Source: Colwellia psychrerythraea (GTDB lineage Bacteria; Pseudomonadota; Gammaproteobacteria; Enterobacterales; Alteromonadaceae). From it: DNA of 52,212 nucleotides. A program made the translations under genes and the position numbers. This document shows positions 19,242-28,539 of this stretch, piece by piece (position 1 is the first letter of the stretch; every line of letters starts with the position of its first letter). Below the pieces are notes generated by a model. That model did not search any database. It was not told where the DNA came from and saw nothing but the letters and a program-made list of their open reading frames with translations. The DNA is taken from NCBI GenBank assembly GCA_002163005.1, contig MAAF01000105.1:1-52212 (forward strand). The letters are read 5' to 3'.

Positions 19242-20585
19242 ATGAAACAGAATCAACAGAATAAGAAATCATTTGAAGTACAGCTAACCCAGTTATCTTT
19301 ACTTACCTCTTTGCCGCTATTCTTCCTGCTAATTGGGGTGATGATATATGCTAATATATCGCTATATTTGATTTTATTAACCGTGCTTATTAGTAGTTTA
19401 GTGATTGTTTATAGCCACAGTAAACTTCACCAAAAATCAGCCTATCAATTTCGAAGTTTAAGTAATTTGCTCGATGCTATGGTACAAGGAGATTATAGTC
19501 TGAGAGCCCGCGTAAGTGATGGCGATGAAGCATTAAATGAGTTGGTTGATTCGATAAATAGTCTTAGCTTACGCCTCAATAAACAAAGAATTGAGACGAC
19601 AGAAAGTCAATTGTTACTAACCACTGTAATTAATCATATTGATGTCGCTATTCTCGCGTTAAATGAGAATAATGAATTGGTCTTAACTAATCCCGCCGCA
19701 AAAAAGTTATTGCAAATACCTGCTGAGCAGCAAGAATTTGATTTAATTGAATCATTCTCACAATTTAGTCAAATCGCAGCAATGAACAGTGGTAATAGCC
19801 AAGTAATGTCGCTTTCTTTTGCTAATCAGCAAGGTAAGTTTAATGTTCATCTTGAGGAGTATCGCGAAAATGGCAAACCACAAAAATTAGTTTTTATTAC
19901 TGACGTTAGCACTATGCTTCGTAGTGAAGAGCGTAATGCATGGCAAGCGTTAGTGCGGGTTATTAGTCATGAAATAAATAACTCTTTATCTCCTATCACT
20001 TCAATAAGCCAAAGCTTAAGGCGCTTACTTGCCCGACAAGAGAAACTTGAAAACCATAAAGATTATCTTGTTGAAGGCTTATCTATCATTTCACAACGCA
20101 GTAATAGCTTAACTGAGTTTGTTAATAGTTATAAGCAAATAGCCAGTTTACCTGAGCCAAAAAAACAGCCAAGCTCAGTGCTGGAATTAGTCAATAAAAC
20201 GGTAGCCTTATACCCAGATGAATGCATTGAAGTACAAAACATAGGCGACATCACTTTAGTTATTGATGCAGTGCAATTTGAACAAGTGCTTATTAACTTA
20301 GTTAAAAATGCCCTAGAAGCGGTAAAAAATGCTGGCGAAGAAGGTAAGGTTGCAATTAGCGGACAGGTTAATGGCAAGGTATTTAGTTTGTCATTAGTGG
20401 ATGATGGCACAGGTGTAAGCAATCTAGATAACTTATTTGTGCCTTTTTATACCACAAAAAGTAAAGGCTCAGGTATAGGTTTAGTATTGTGCCGACAAAT
20501 TATTGAAGCACATGGCGGCAAGATAAGTTTAACAAATAGGTTAGGTGTCAGTGGTTGCATAGCAACCATAGAATTCCCCCTGTGA
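19242..20585 (+). CDS. Sensor histidine kinase, NtrB/NtrY-like
   Basis: Inner-membrane kinase of 447 aa. Two membrane helices (about residues 20-62) with almost no periplasmic loop suggest sensing in the membrane or cytoplasm. A HAMP-like linker and a PAS domain (about 110-225) precede the H-box SHEINNSLSPI with phospho-acceptor His243. The ATPase domain has N-box NLVKNALEA, G1 DDGTGVS and G2 GSGIGLVLCRQIIEAHGG. It pairs with the adjacent response regulator and probably responds to envelope or efflux-substrate stress (inferred from the linked MacAB-like genes). Confidence 0.93.
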   Translation: MKQNQQNKKSFEVQLTQLSLLTSLPLFFLLIGVMIYANISLYLILLTVLISSLVIVYSHSKLHQKSAYQFRSLSNLLDAMVQGDYSLRARVSDGDEALNELVDSINSLSLRLNKQRIETTESQLLLTTVINHIDVAILALNENNELVLTNPAAKKLLQIPAEQQEFDLIESFSQFSQIAAMNSGNSQVMSLSFANQQGKFNVHLEEYRENGKPQKLVFITDVSTMLRSEERNAWQALVRVISHEINNSLSPITSISQSLRRLLARQEKLENHKDYLVEGLSIISQRSNSLTEFVNSYKQIASLPEPKKQPSSVLELVNKTVALYPDECIEVQNIGDITLVIDAVQFEQVLINLVKNALEAVKNAGEEGKVAISGQVNGKVFSLSLVDDGTGVSNLDNLFVPFYTTKSKGSGIGLVLCRQIIEAHGGKISLTNRLGVSGCIATIEFPL

Positions 20586-20630
20586 TACTTAACTCTTTAT
20601 TTTAGGTGATCGGTAAGTTCATCGTAAAAC

Positions 20631-21140
20631 TTAACGGTGCGGACGACTTTTCCATGCTTTAATCGTTTGGTAACGCCAAAACGAATGTATAACAAAATAA
20701 CCTAATATTGAAAAAATAACAGCAAGGACACCACAGCCAACCAAAAATGCAGGACCTATGGTTGATAAGCTATCTAAAACCCATTGCCAGCTTGCTTGAA
20801 AGGCAAATTCTTGCTCAGGGACTGCTAATACCCATGTGCCAACCAAATAACAGGCGTAGAATATAAAAGGCATGGTCAGCGGATTTGTTATCCAAACCAA
20901 TGCAATGGAGAGCGGTAGGTTTGCATGTACTATAATGGCAATACCGGCCGATAAAATCATTTGAAATGGCACTGGAATAAAAGCAAAAAATAAACCAACA
21001 GCAAAGGCTTTAGCGACAGAGTGACGATTTAAGTGCCAAAGATTGGCATTGTGGAGTAAATTGCCAAAAATTTTCAGATATTTGTTTTCTTTTATCGTTT
21101 GATGATCTGGCATCATACGTTTGATGGTTTTTTTGGGCAT
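20631..21140 (-). CDS. DUF2062 membrane protein
   Basis: Small inner-membrane protein of 169 aa with the DUF2062 signature: a basic N terminus, the SVAKAFAVGLFFAFIPVPFQM segment (about residues 42-61), a second helix, the WITNPLTMPFIFY motif and a C-terminal helix followed by a basic tail. Function unknown; relatives are often near envelope genes. It is convergent with the kinase gene and divergent from comEC with a 111-bp spacer. Confidence 0.85.
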   Translation of the reverse strand: MPKKTIKRMMPDHQTIKENKYLKIFGNLLHNANLWHLNRHSVAKAFAVGLFFAFIPVPFQMILSAGIAIIVHANLPLSIALVWITNPLTMPFIFYACYLVGTWVLAVPEQEFAFQASWQWVLDSLSTIGPAFLVGCGVLAVIFSILGYFVIHSFWRYQTIKAWKSRPHR

Positions 21141-21251
21141 ATACTTCTATAGGTCCCTTAGCTAAAAGTTAATGTGGTAAAGCAATCGGTAATGTCAGTA
21201 AGGCGTTAGCGCGATAATTTAACCACTAAACATAAAAGGATTTATATCACT

Positions 21252-23864
21252 ATGGATTGGTGGTTACTGACATTTTTTCTTGGTGCTATATTGTCCCTAT
21301 TTTTGCAGGAAGTGCCAGCGCTTTTTCAGCTATTTTTACTTCTTTGTCTCGCTATTGGCTTTTATTCCCATAAAAAACTACGTTATAGCTCCGGATTATG
21401 GTTTGGTGCTTTATGGATCTTAGCCCAAGCTTACCTCTATCATAACCTGTTACCACCCCCTTTTATTGAACTAATGGAAAATAAACAGCCATTTTTTATT
21501 GAAGGAGAGGTACTTAGTATCCAAGTTAAGTCACCGAACATGTTGAGCGAAAAAATAAAGGAAAGCGTTGCTCAACAGAATGTTGACTCCACTAAACGCT
21601 TTAATTTTCTAGTTAATAAGATAAATCAACAGCTACTTGAAACCCCAATAACTCTTCGATTAAGTTGGCAAAAGTCGACTATTGACCTTGCTCAAGGGCA
21701 AAGACTCTCTCTTAACGTTAAATTAAAACCAGCTCATGCTTTAGCAAATATAGGCACGTTTAATTATTTAAGTTGGCTCAAAGCACATAATATTGTCGCA
21801 ACAGGCTATGTGGTTAATCCGAGAAAGAAGAAAAATTCAAAGTATCATTCTCAAGAAGCTGAAGACTTAAAAAGCTTAAAAAAGAATAAATTGCTAATAG
21901 CAGATATCACTACGCGGCAAACGCTATTTGAGCACTATCAAAGCCTTACTCCAAACCATAAGCTTACACCAGTTTTATTGGCATTAGCCTTTGGTGAGCG
22001 CAGTTCACTTAATAGCGAACTTTGGCAGACACTACAGACGACAGGTACTAGTCACCTTATTGCTATTTCGGGTTTACATGTAGGGTTGCTTGCCGGTAGT
22101 GCGTTTTTTATTGTGATGCTGCTTTTTAAATATATCCCGTTGAGAAACCCTTGCTGGCAGCAAATTAACAGCCGTTATCTTGCCATTACCGTGAGCCTTT
22201 TGTTAGCAACGGTATATGCCTATTTAGCTGGTTTCTCCCTTCCAACACAGCGCGCTTTGGTGATGTTAAACCTGTACTGGATCAGTCGTGTAGTTGGCAT
22301 AAAACTCTCAGCTAAACGTTTAATCTTAATAACGATCTTTATTTTGTTGGTTATCAGTCCTTTTAGTTTGTTAACCGCTAGTTTTTGGTTATCTTTTTAT
22401 GCAGTAGCGATTATCTTTGTATCATTATGGCGATTTAAGTCTTGGCTGCATAAAGGCTCTGCTCTTTGGCAGTTCTTCAAAGGGCTATTTATTATTCAAG
22501 TGGCACTTACGGTGATGTTAATGCCTATTACTGCATTACTTTTTCAAAAAATATCGCTGGTTAGTTTATTGGCAAATTTTATTGCTGTGCCTTGGATGAG
22601 CGCTATTAGCATACCTACAGCGCTTGTATCTGTGTTGCTGATGCCGTTAAGTGAACCATTAGCACAATGGTTTATGATGTTATCACTGCAATCGTTAACA
22701 TGGTTGTGGTATTACCTTGAGTTACTTAGTGAACTACCAAATGCAATTATTTCACTTTCATTCACTCAACAACTGATTGTGCTGATAGCCGGAATTGCTG
22801 CTTTTGTTATTTTTTATCTTTCACCACTGCTTTGGACAAGGGGAGTAAAGCAAAACACTTTTTGCTTGCTCGGTTTAGTATTAAGCATCTGCCTATTAAG
22901 TCTCATTTTTTTAAGTCAGTCATTTGTAAACACTGACTTTTGGTCAAAAAAAGAAAAAGATGCTAAGGGGGGTAGTGATTATCAAGTACAGCAGGGGCTT
23001 AGTTCATGGCAAGTGATCTTTTTTGATGTTGGTCAGGGGTCTTCGGTATTACTCAAACGGGATAGTCATGCCATTTTATATGATACAGGGGCAGCTTACC
23101 CTAGTGGTTTTACTATGAGTGATGCGGTGATATTGCCATTTTTACAATATTCAGCCATTGATAAGCTTGATAAAGTGATATTGAGTCACAGTGATAATGA
23201 CCATGCTGGCGGCATTAAAATCCTCAGAGATAATATACCGATTGATGAAATTATCAGTAATGATAAAGCTATTTTCAACGCAACGAATGCTTCATCACGA
23301 AATGTTTTATCAGTTTCTACTTTACCAGTGACAGCGAACTCAACTTTTAGTAATACTCCACTGACTGATTGTCAGCCAAGTAATAGTTTTTCTTGGCAAG
23401 GATTAAGGTTTGACATTTTATGGCCTTTAGCTTGGGATTCTTCAGATGAAAGTGTTAATAGGGGCAAGCAAAAAAATGATGATTCTTGTGTGATCTTAAT
23501 TAGTGATCAACAGGGAACTACACTGCTTTTAACCGGGGACATTTCCTCGAAAGTAGAACAGAAATTACTAAAATTTTATCCTCAGCTTAGTGTTGATATT
23601 TTACAAGTACCTCACCACGGCTCGAAAACATCATCAAGTCAGGAGTTTCTTAGTCAATTATCACCTAAAGTTGCGTTAGTTAGTGCAGGTTACTTAAATC
23701 GTTGGCATATGCCAGTCCCTATTGTTAGCCAGCGATACCAGGATGGTAATATTCAATTATTAAATAGTGCTCAGCTGGGGCAAATCATCATAACGGTTAA
23801 TGAAGAGGGAATAAGGACTCAAAGTTATGTTAACGACTTACGACCGTTTTGGTTTAGCCATTAA
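21252..23864 (+). CDS. comEC: ComEC/Rec2 DNA-uptake channel protein
   Basis: Inner-membrane channel for single-stranded DNA entry during natural transformation. An N-terminal membrane/OB region, a Competence domain with multiple helices (about residues 225-560; LIAISGLHVGLLAG is diagnostic) and a C-terminal metallo-beta-lactamase-like domain (about 590-850) are present. The latter keeps FFDVGQGSS, the metal motif SHSDNDHAGG and PHHGSKTSSS. The 870 aa is somewhat long; a Lys/Ser-rich linker near residues 195-215 accounts for part of it. It is upstream of msbA as in E. coli (ycaI-msbA), but here the spacer contains a MITE. Confidence 0.93.
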   Translation: MDWWLLTFFLGAILSLFLQEVPALFQLFLLLCLAIGFYSHKKLRYSSGLWFGALWILAQAYLYHNLLPPPFIELMENKQPFFIEGEVLSIQVKSPNMLSEKIKESVAQQNVDSTKRFNFLVNKINQQLLETPITLRLSWQKSTIDLAQGQRLSLNVKLKPAHALANIGTFNYLSWLKAHNIVATGYVVNPRKKKNSKYHSQEAEDLKSLKKNKLLIADITTRQTLFEHYQSLTPNHKLTPVLLALAFGERSSLNSELWQTLQTTGTSHLIAISGLHVGLLAGSAFFIVMLLFKYIPLRNPCWQQINSRYLAITVSLLLATVYAYLAGFSLPTQRALVMLNLYWISRVVGIKLSAKRLILITIFILLVISPFSLLTASFWLSFYAVAIIFVSLWRFKSWLHKGSALWQFFKGLFIIQVALTVMLMPITALLFQKISLVSLLANFIAVPWMSAISIPTALVSVLLMPLSEPLAQWFMMLSLQSLTWLWYYLELLSELPNAIISLSFTQQLIVLIAGIAAFVIFYLSPLLWTRGVKQNTFCLLGLVLSICLLSLIFLSQSFVNTDFWSKKEKDAKGGSDYQVQQGLSSWQVIFFDVGQGSSVLLKRDSHAILYDTGAAYPSGFTMSDAVILPFLQYSAIDKLDKVILSHSDNDHAGGIKILRDNIPIDEIISNDKAIFNATNASSRNVLSVSTLPVTANSTFSNTPLTDCQPSNSFSWQGLRFDILWPLAWDSSDESVNRGKQKNDDSCVILISDQQGTTLLLTGDISSKVEQKLLKFYPQLSVDILQVPHHGSKTSSSQEFLSQLSPKVALVSAGYLNRWHMPVPIVSQRYQDGNIQLLNSAQLGQIIITVNEEGIRTQSYVNDLRPFWFSH

Positions 23865-23977
23865 TATTATACGAAATGGTATTATTGGAGGATGCTTTTA
23901 GTAAATCCGCTTGGAAAGTGCCTTTAGTTTGTTGTACTTTATCAGTACTCACTTTGTTCTTGCTGTTGATCTTGTTA

Positions 23978-24024
23978 TATACCCGTTCCACTTGAAGAGG
24001 CATGATTCAGCTGGAACGGGTATA
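23978..24024. repeat. Imperfect palindrome ATACCCGTTCCA
   Basis: Perfect 13-bp outer arms TATACCCGTTCCA (23978-23990) and TGGAACGGGTATA (24012-24024), with partly complementary inner sequence (ACTTGAAG against TTCAGC). It lies in the comEC-msbA spacer. The 23865-24337 gap otherwise holds a MITE and no gene that I can see. Confidence 0.6.
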
Positions 24025-24084
24025 GTTATAGTTTTTGTTGGCTGTCTCGCCAATTCACGGTAAAATACTATTTCGACAAATGTG

Positions 24085-24258
24085 ATACCAATTACATTAA
24101 CTAAGTGATCATTTTTAAATGGTCTAAATATCCAATAACGTCGTTGCTTTCAATCGTAATAGCCAGCTATTGCTCAATCAAGCGGCTTGTTTTTGAAAAT
24201 TTATTCTCATTGCTTTTTTTAAAATGGAAGCTGAAACCTTAATTAATCTCATTGGTAT
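24085..24258. mobile_element. MITE-like element, family 1 copy A
   Basis: A 174-bp non-coding element bounded by inverted termini: left ATACCAATTACATTAACTAA, and right end reading ATACCAATGAGATTAATTAA on the other strand. The interior (CCAATAACGTCGTTGCTTTC and onward) is nearly identical to the copy at 29540. It has no transposase, so it would need to be moved in trans. It lies 80 bp before msbA. Confidence 0.8.
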
Positions 24259-24337
24259 AAACATGATAAAAATTAATTTCATTAACATTTTATCTATTTT
24301 CCCTTTAGGTAGTTAAATACTCGAGTAATCACAACTA

Positions 24338-26146
24338 ATGGCATCATCTTCAAAAACAAGCGCCTTACTTTCTTCTGACTCAGCGAATGCAACTACATGG
24401 CAAAACTTTAAACGACTGGTTAGCTTCGCTAAACCTTATAAACTCGGTTTTGTCGCCGCAATCATTGGTATGCTTGGTTATGCAGCCATCGATGTATATT
24501 TTCTATCACAATTAAAACCACTTGTTGATGAAGGTCTCTCTGGGGCGAATGCTAACTTTATGAAATGGGCGCCATTGTTTATTATTGTGGCATTTACTGT
24601 TCGCGGTATAGCTCACTTTATTGCTAATTATTGCCTCGCTTGGGTAGGCAATAATGTCGTCGCCGATTTAAGACAAAAACTTTTTGAACATATCATGTCA
24701 ATGCCAGTTGCTTTTCATGATCAAACATCTACTGGCTCACTTATTTCAAAAATAACCTTTGATACCGAGCAAGTATTAAATTCGGTGAGTAAATCTATTC
24801 TAACCATAGTGCAACAAAGCGCCTTTATTATTGGTTTACTTGGGTTGATGTTTTATTACAGCTGGCAATTATCATTGATTTTCTTATTAATAACGCCTGT
24901 TATTGCTGTGATTGTCAGTGTGGTATCAAAGCGCTTTAGAAAAGTGAGTAAAAATATTCAAGGTGCAATGGGGGAGGTTACCACAGCGGCAGAACAAACC
25001 TTTAATGGCCACAAAGTCGTGTTAACTTTTGGTGGTCAACAACGAGAATTTTCACGTTTTGCCAAAATAAATAAACATAACCGTCAACAGCGTATGAAAA
25101 TGCGGGCAACAAAATCTGCCAGTGTACCTATCATTCAAGTAATAGCCTCGTTTGCTTTAGCCTTTGTTTTCTATGCCATCACTTCAGACAGTTTACGCGA
25201 AAGCATCTCCCCTGGTACTTTTGTCAGTATTATCACTTATATGACTATGTTGTTAAGACCCCTAAAAATGCTGACGAATGTCAATAGTGAGTTTCAACAA
25301 GGCATGGCGGCTTGCATCAGTATATTTTCGATACTCGATCATGAAAAAGAAAAAGATAGTGGTGACAAAAAGCTTGATAGAGCCTCAGGGACTTTGTCTT
25401 TTAAACATGTTGATTTTTCTTATGCAAATGCTCAGACAACGACAACAAGCGATAAAGAGCAAGAAACTAAACTCGCGTTAAGTGATCTTACGTTTGACTT
25501 AGCGCCAGGCGAAACCTTAGCATTAGTTGGACGTTCAGGCAGTGGTAAATCAACGGCAACCTCATTATTATTACGTTTCTATGATGCTACCAATGGTGAG
25601 ATTTTGATCGATAATACTAATATCGAACAATTTCAATTAAAAGATTTACGTAAGCAGTTTTCTTATGTATCTCAACAGGTTGTGTTATTTAATGATACGC
25701 TAGCCAATAATATTGCCTATGGTAAACCTGAAGCGACTGAAGCTGAAATTATCGCAGCAGCAAAAAGTGCCCATGTTATGGAGTTTGCTGAACATATGGA
25801 GCAAGGACTTGAAACCAATATTGGTGAAAATGGTGCTTTACTGTCAGGTGGTCAACGTCAACGTGTAGCCATTGCGCGTGCCTTATTGTGTGATACACCA
25901 TTTTTGATTTTAGATGAAGCAACCAGTGCGTTAGATACAGAATCTGAACGCCATATTCAAGATGCCCTACAAACCTTACAGCAAAATCGTACTTCAATTG
26001 TTATTGCCCATCGATTATCGACTATTGAGAATGCAGATAAAATAATGGTTATGGATCAAGGTAAAATTGTTGAGCAAGGTAACCATCAAAGTTTACTTGC
26101 TAAACAAGGTGCTTATGCCCAGTTACATAGCTTCCAATTTGAATAG
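24338..26146 (+). CDS. msbA: Lipid A export ATP-binding/permease MsbA
   Basis: Flips core-lipid A across the inner membrane. An exporter half-transporter of 602 aa: six membrane helices (about residues 35-320) and a nucleotide-binding domain with Walker A VGRSGSGKST, signature LSGGQRQR, Walker B FLILDEATSALD and His-loop IVIAHRL. It heads the conserved msbA-lpxK-ycaR-kdsB cluster; lpxK starts 12 bp after its stop. No strong ribosome-binding site is seen before the ATG, but the alignment supports this N terminus. Confidence 0.96.
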   Translation: MASSSKTSALLSSDSANATTWQNFKRLVSFAKPYKLGFVAAIIGMLGYAAIDVYFLSQLKPLVDEGLSGANANFMKWAPLFIIVAFTVRGIAHFIANYCLAWVGNNVVADLRQKLFEHIMSMPVAFHDQTSTGSLISKITFDTEQVLNSVSKSILTIVQQSAFIIGLLGLMFYYSWQLSLIFLLITPVIAVIVSVVSKRFRKVSKNIQGAMGEVTTAAEQTFNGHKVVLTFGGQQREFSRFAKINKHNRQQRMKMRATKSASVPIIQVIASFALAFVFYAITSDSLRESISPGTFVSIITYMTMLLRPLKMLTNVNSEFQQGMAACISIFSILDHEKEKDSGDKKLDRASGTLSFKHVDFSYANAQTTTTSDKEQETKLALSDLTFDLAPGETLALVGRSGSGKSTATSLLLRFYDATNGEILIDNTNIEQFQLKDLRKQFSYVSQQVVLFNDTLANNIAYGKPEATEAEIIAAAKSAHVMEFAEHMEQGLETNIGENGALLSGGQRQRVAIARALLCDTPFLILDEATSALDTESERHIQDALQTLQQNRTSIVIAHRLSTIENADKIMVMDQGKIVEQGNHQSLLAKQGAYAQLHSFQFE

Positions 26147-26158
26147 GGAAGATATGTT

Positions 26159-27187
26159 ATGCGCTTAATTGAAAAAGTTTGGTTTAATCATCATCCGGCT
26201 AAATGGCTGTTGGTGCCAATGTTACTGCCTTTATCTGCATTATTTTGGCTGATTAGTACATTAAGGCGTCTTAGTTATAAATGTGGCTTATCAAAATCAT
26301 ATCAGCTAACTAAGCCTGTTATTGTGGTGGGCAATATCGGTGTCGGCGGCAATGGTAAAACACCTATCGTTTTATATTTGGTTGAATTGAGCCGTTCATT
26401 AGGGTTAACGCCAGGTGTCATCTCTCGTGGTTATGGCGGTAAAGCGCCTCACTACCCTTACTTGCTTAATGAAAACTCTACTTCCTTAGAAGCTGGTGAT
26501 GAGCCTATACTTATAAAGCAACGTTGTCAGGTACCTATTGCTATTGGTAGCGATCGTATCGCCAGTGCGGAGTTACTTATTGCTCAAGGCTGCGACATTA
26601 TTATTAGTGATGATGGTTTACAGCATTATCGTTTGGCCCGTGATTTAGAACTAGTGGTTGTTGATGGCAAACGTTTATTTGGTAATGGTTTATTATTACC
26701 TGCAGGTCCATTGCGAGAAGGGCAGTGGCGTTTACCTAAAAGTGACTTAGTTATTTATAATGGCAAAGACGCGCAGGGTTATCAGGAAAAACCTTATCCG
26801 TGTTTGCACATGACATTGGTGGCAACAGAGCTGTGTAACTTGCTCACTGATGAGCGTATTAAGTTAACGGATTTTGTTACGCTAAACGACTCGGTGAACG
26901 CCATTGCTGGCATTGGCGCACCACAACGATTTTTCGATACGCTCAAAGAGTATCAACTAAAGGTCATTAATCAGCAAAGTTTTGTTGATCATCATGCTTT
27001 TACCCTTGCTGATTTCAACGCATTTGATGATAATATACCGTTATTAATGACTGAAAAGGATGCCGTTAAATGTCATGGTTTTTGTAAAGAAAACTGGTGG
27101 TATTTACCTGTTGATGCCGCTTTTAGTGACGTAGATAAACAGTTAATAATCGATAGAACTCAAGCAGTAATACATTCACTAAATTAA
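26159..27187 (+). CDS. lpxK: Tetraacyldisaccharide 4'-kinase LpxK
   Basis: Phosphorylates the 4' position of the lipid A disaccharide at the cytoplasmic face of the inner membrane. An N-terminal hydrophobic anchor (about residues 16-36) is followed by the P-loop VGNIGVGGNGKTP. The segment SRGYGGK, the DDGLQHYRL catalytic block and LPAGPLREG are typical. The length of 342 aa is within the family range. An AGGGAAG site precedes the ATG. Lies between msbA and ycaR as in E. coli. Confidence 0.95.
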   Translation: MRLIEKVWFNHHPAKWLLVPMLLPLSALFWLISTLRRLSYKCGLSKSYQLTKPVIVVGNIGVGGNGKTPIVLYLVELSRSLGLTPGVISRGYGGKAPHYPYLLNENSTSLEAGDEPILIKQRCQVPIAIGSDRIASAELLIAQGCDIIISDDGLQHYRLARDLELVVVDGKRLFGNGLLLPAGPLREGQWRLPKSDLVIYNGKDAQGYQEKPYPCLHMTLVATELCNLLTDERIKLTDFVTLNDSVNAIAGIGAPQRFFDTLKEYQLKVINQQSFVDHHAFTLADFNAFDDNIPLLMTEKDAVKCHGFCKENWWYLPVDAAFSDVDKQLIIDRTQAVIHSLN

Positions 27188-27209
27188 GCAAAAAATATAA
27201 GCGGCAATA

Positions 27210-27234
27210 CATTCACTAATACACTCAGTGAATG
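27210..27234 (+). other. Stem-loop between lpxK and ycaR
   Basis: CATTCACT (27210-27217) pairs with AGTGAATG (27227-27234) across a 9-nt loop. AATACATTCACTAA also occurs just upstream near 27169, making a short direct repeat. There is no T-tract, so mRNA processing or attenuation is as likely as termination. Confidence 0.35.
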
Positions 27235-27279
27235 AGAATATTGCTCATCTATTAAAATATTAACCAGAGAGAAGTTAAC

Positions 27280-27477
27280 ATGGCTTTTGATACAAAATTA
27301 ATGGAAATCCTTGCCTGCCCAGTATGTAAGGGTAAGTTAGATTATGATAAAGCAGCCCAAGAGCTTATTTGTCACTTTGATCGTTTAGCTTATAGCATAG
27401 AAAAAGACATTCCCGTATTACTAGAAAATGAAGCGCGTGAAATTAATGCTAGCCAGTCTACTGAGCAGGATAGTTAA
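27280..27477 (+). CDS. ycaR: Trm112 family protein (YcaR-like)
   Basis: Small 65-aa zinc-ribbon-like protein of the Trm112/UPF0434 family. The CPVCKGKL motif (residues 13-20) carries two cysteines, and [13 protein letters not shown] is the family signature. Its molecular role in bacteria is uncertain. It is conserved between lpxK and kdsB; kdsB starts 2 bp after its stop. GAGAG precedes the ATG. Confidence 0.92.
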   Translation: MAFDTKLMEILACPVCKGKLDYDKAAQELICHFDRLAYSIEKDIPVLLENEAREINASQSTEQDS

Positions 27478-27479
27478 TC

Positions 27480-28334
27480 ATGGCTGTTAGTGAACCTTCA
27501 GTATTGAACAAGCCAATAATTAACAAGGGCAACGACGATACCAGCTTTGTTGTTGTTATCCCCGCTAGATATCAATCATCTCGTTTGCCAGGTAAGGTGT
27601 TAGCAGATATCAATGGCAAACCTATGATTCAATGGGTTGTTGAAAAGGCGAAATTAAGTGGTGCTCGCCAAGTGATTGTCGCGACAGATAATGATGAAGT
27701 GGCTGCCGTGGTTAGTAGCTTTGGCGCCGAAGTATGTAAAACACGTGCGGATCATCAATCGGGCACTGAACGTCTTGCAGAAGTTATGGAAAAATATCAA
27801 TTCAGTGACGATGAAATTATCGTAAATGTGCAAGGTGATGAACCTTTTATTCCACCAGAGAATATTGCACAAGTAGCGAATAACTTAGCTAATCAACAAC
27901 AAAATCGTCATGTAGCACGCATGTCAACCTTGGCTATTAATATTGACTCAGTTGATGAAGCTTTTAATCCCAATGCAGTTAAAGTAATACTTGATAAAGA
28001 CGGTTATGCCTTATATTTCTCTAGAGCAACTATCCCTTATGATAGAGAGCGTTTTTTAAATGCAGATGCTAATACTGAAGAAAATATTCGTGCAATAGGA
28101 GACTTTTACTTAAGACATGTCGGCATTTATGCTTATCGTGCTGGCTTTATTAAAGATTATGTCAATTGGCCAACAAGTGAGTTAGAACAGGTTGAAGCGC
28201 TTGAGCAGCTAAGAGTTTTATATCAAGGAGAGAGAATTCACGTCGCAGTAGCAAATAGCCATGTGCCTGTGGAAGGCGTTGATACCCCTGAAGATTTAGC
28301 CAAAGCAAGAGCGTATGCCGCTAGTCTAAGCTAA
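27480..28334 (+). CDS. kdsB: 3-deoxy-manno-octulosonate cytidylyltransferase
   Basis: Activates Kdo as CMP-Kdo for lipopolysaccharide inner-core synthesis. The nucleotidyltransferase core begins with [30 protein letters not shown] and [10 protein letters not shown] are all conserved. At 284 aa it has about 22 extra N-terminal residues before the core compared with the E. coli protein (248 aa). No better internal start is seen, and AGGAT lies before this ATG, so the extension is probably real. Last gene of the msbA operon. Confidence 0.94.
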   Translation: MAVSEPSVLNKPIINKGNDDTSFVVVIPARYQSSRLPGKVLADINGKPMIQWVVEKAKLSGARQVIVATDNDEVAAVVSSFGAEVCKTRADHQSGTERLAEVMEKYQFSDDEIIVNVQGDEPFIPPENIAQVANNLANQQQNRHVARMSTLAINIDSVDEAFNPNAVKVILDKDGYALYFSRATIPYDRERFLNADANTEENIRAIGDFYLRHVGIYAYRAGFIKDYVNWPTSELEQVEALEQLRVLYQGERIHVAVANSHVPVEGVDTPEDLAKARAYAASLS

Positions 28335-28362
28335 GGTTTGATTTTTTAACGAGACTAAATAG

Positions 28363-28531
28363 CCACCACCGAGGATATGACTTTGTTTCTGCTCTTTAGC
28401 TTATGTTTTCTCGGTGTAGCTAAGCCTCGGTGTTCTCAGTGGTGAATTGCTCTGTGGTTCGTTTATTTGTTTGAGTTATTAATTAATAACTACCACCGAG
28501 CTCACAGAGGCGCTACGCGCTACACAGAGTC
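28363..28531. repeat. Cluster of CACCGAG repeats (three copies, mixed orientation)
   Basis: The 205-bp spacer between convergent kdsB and ubiT is almost filled by the repeat family. A truncated plus copy (CCACCACCGAGG at 28363) is followed by a minus copy at about 28406-28460 and a plus copy at about 28490-28531 (ACCACCGAGCTCACAGAGGC). The opposed copies could fold into a long hairpin. Confidence 0.7.
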
Positions 28532-28539
28532 AGTTATTT

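Noticed and set aside
28363..28531. CRISPR array in the repeat cluster
   Set aside because: Units are of mixed orientation and differing length, without regular spacers, and the same unit occurs elsewhere between genes.
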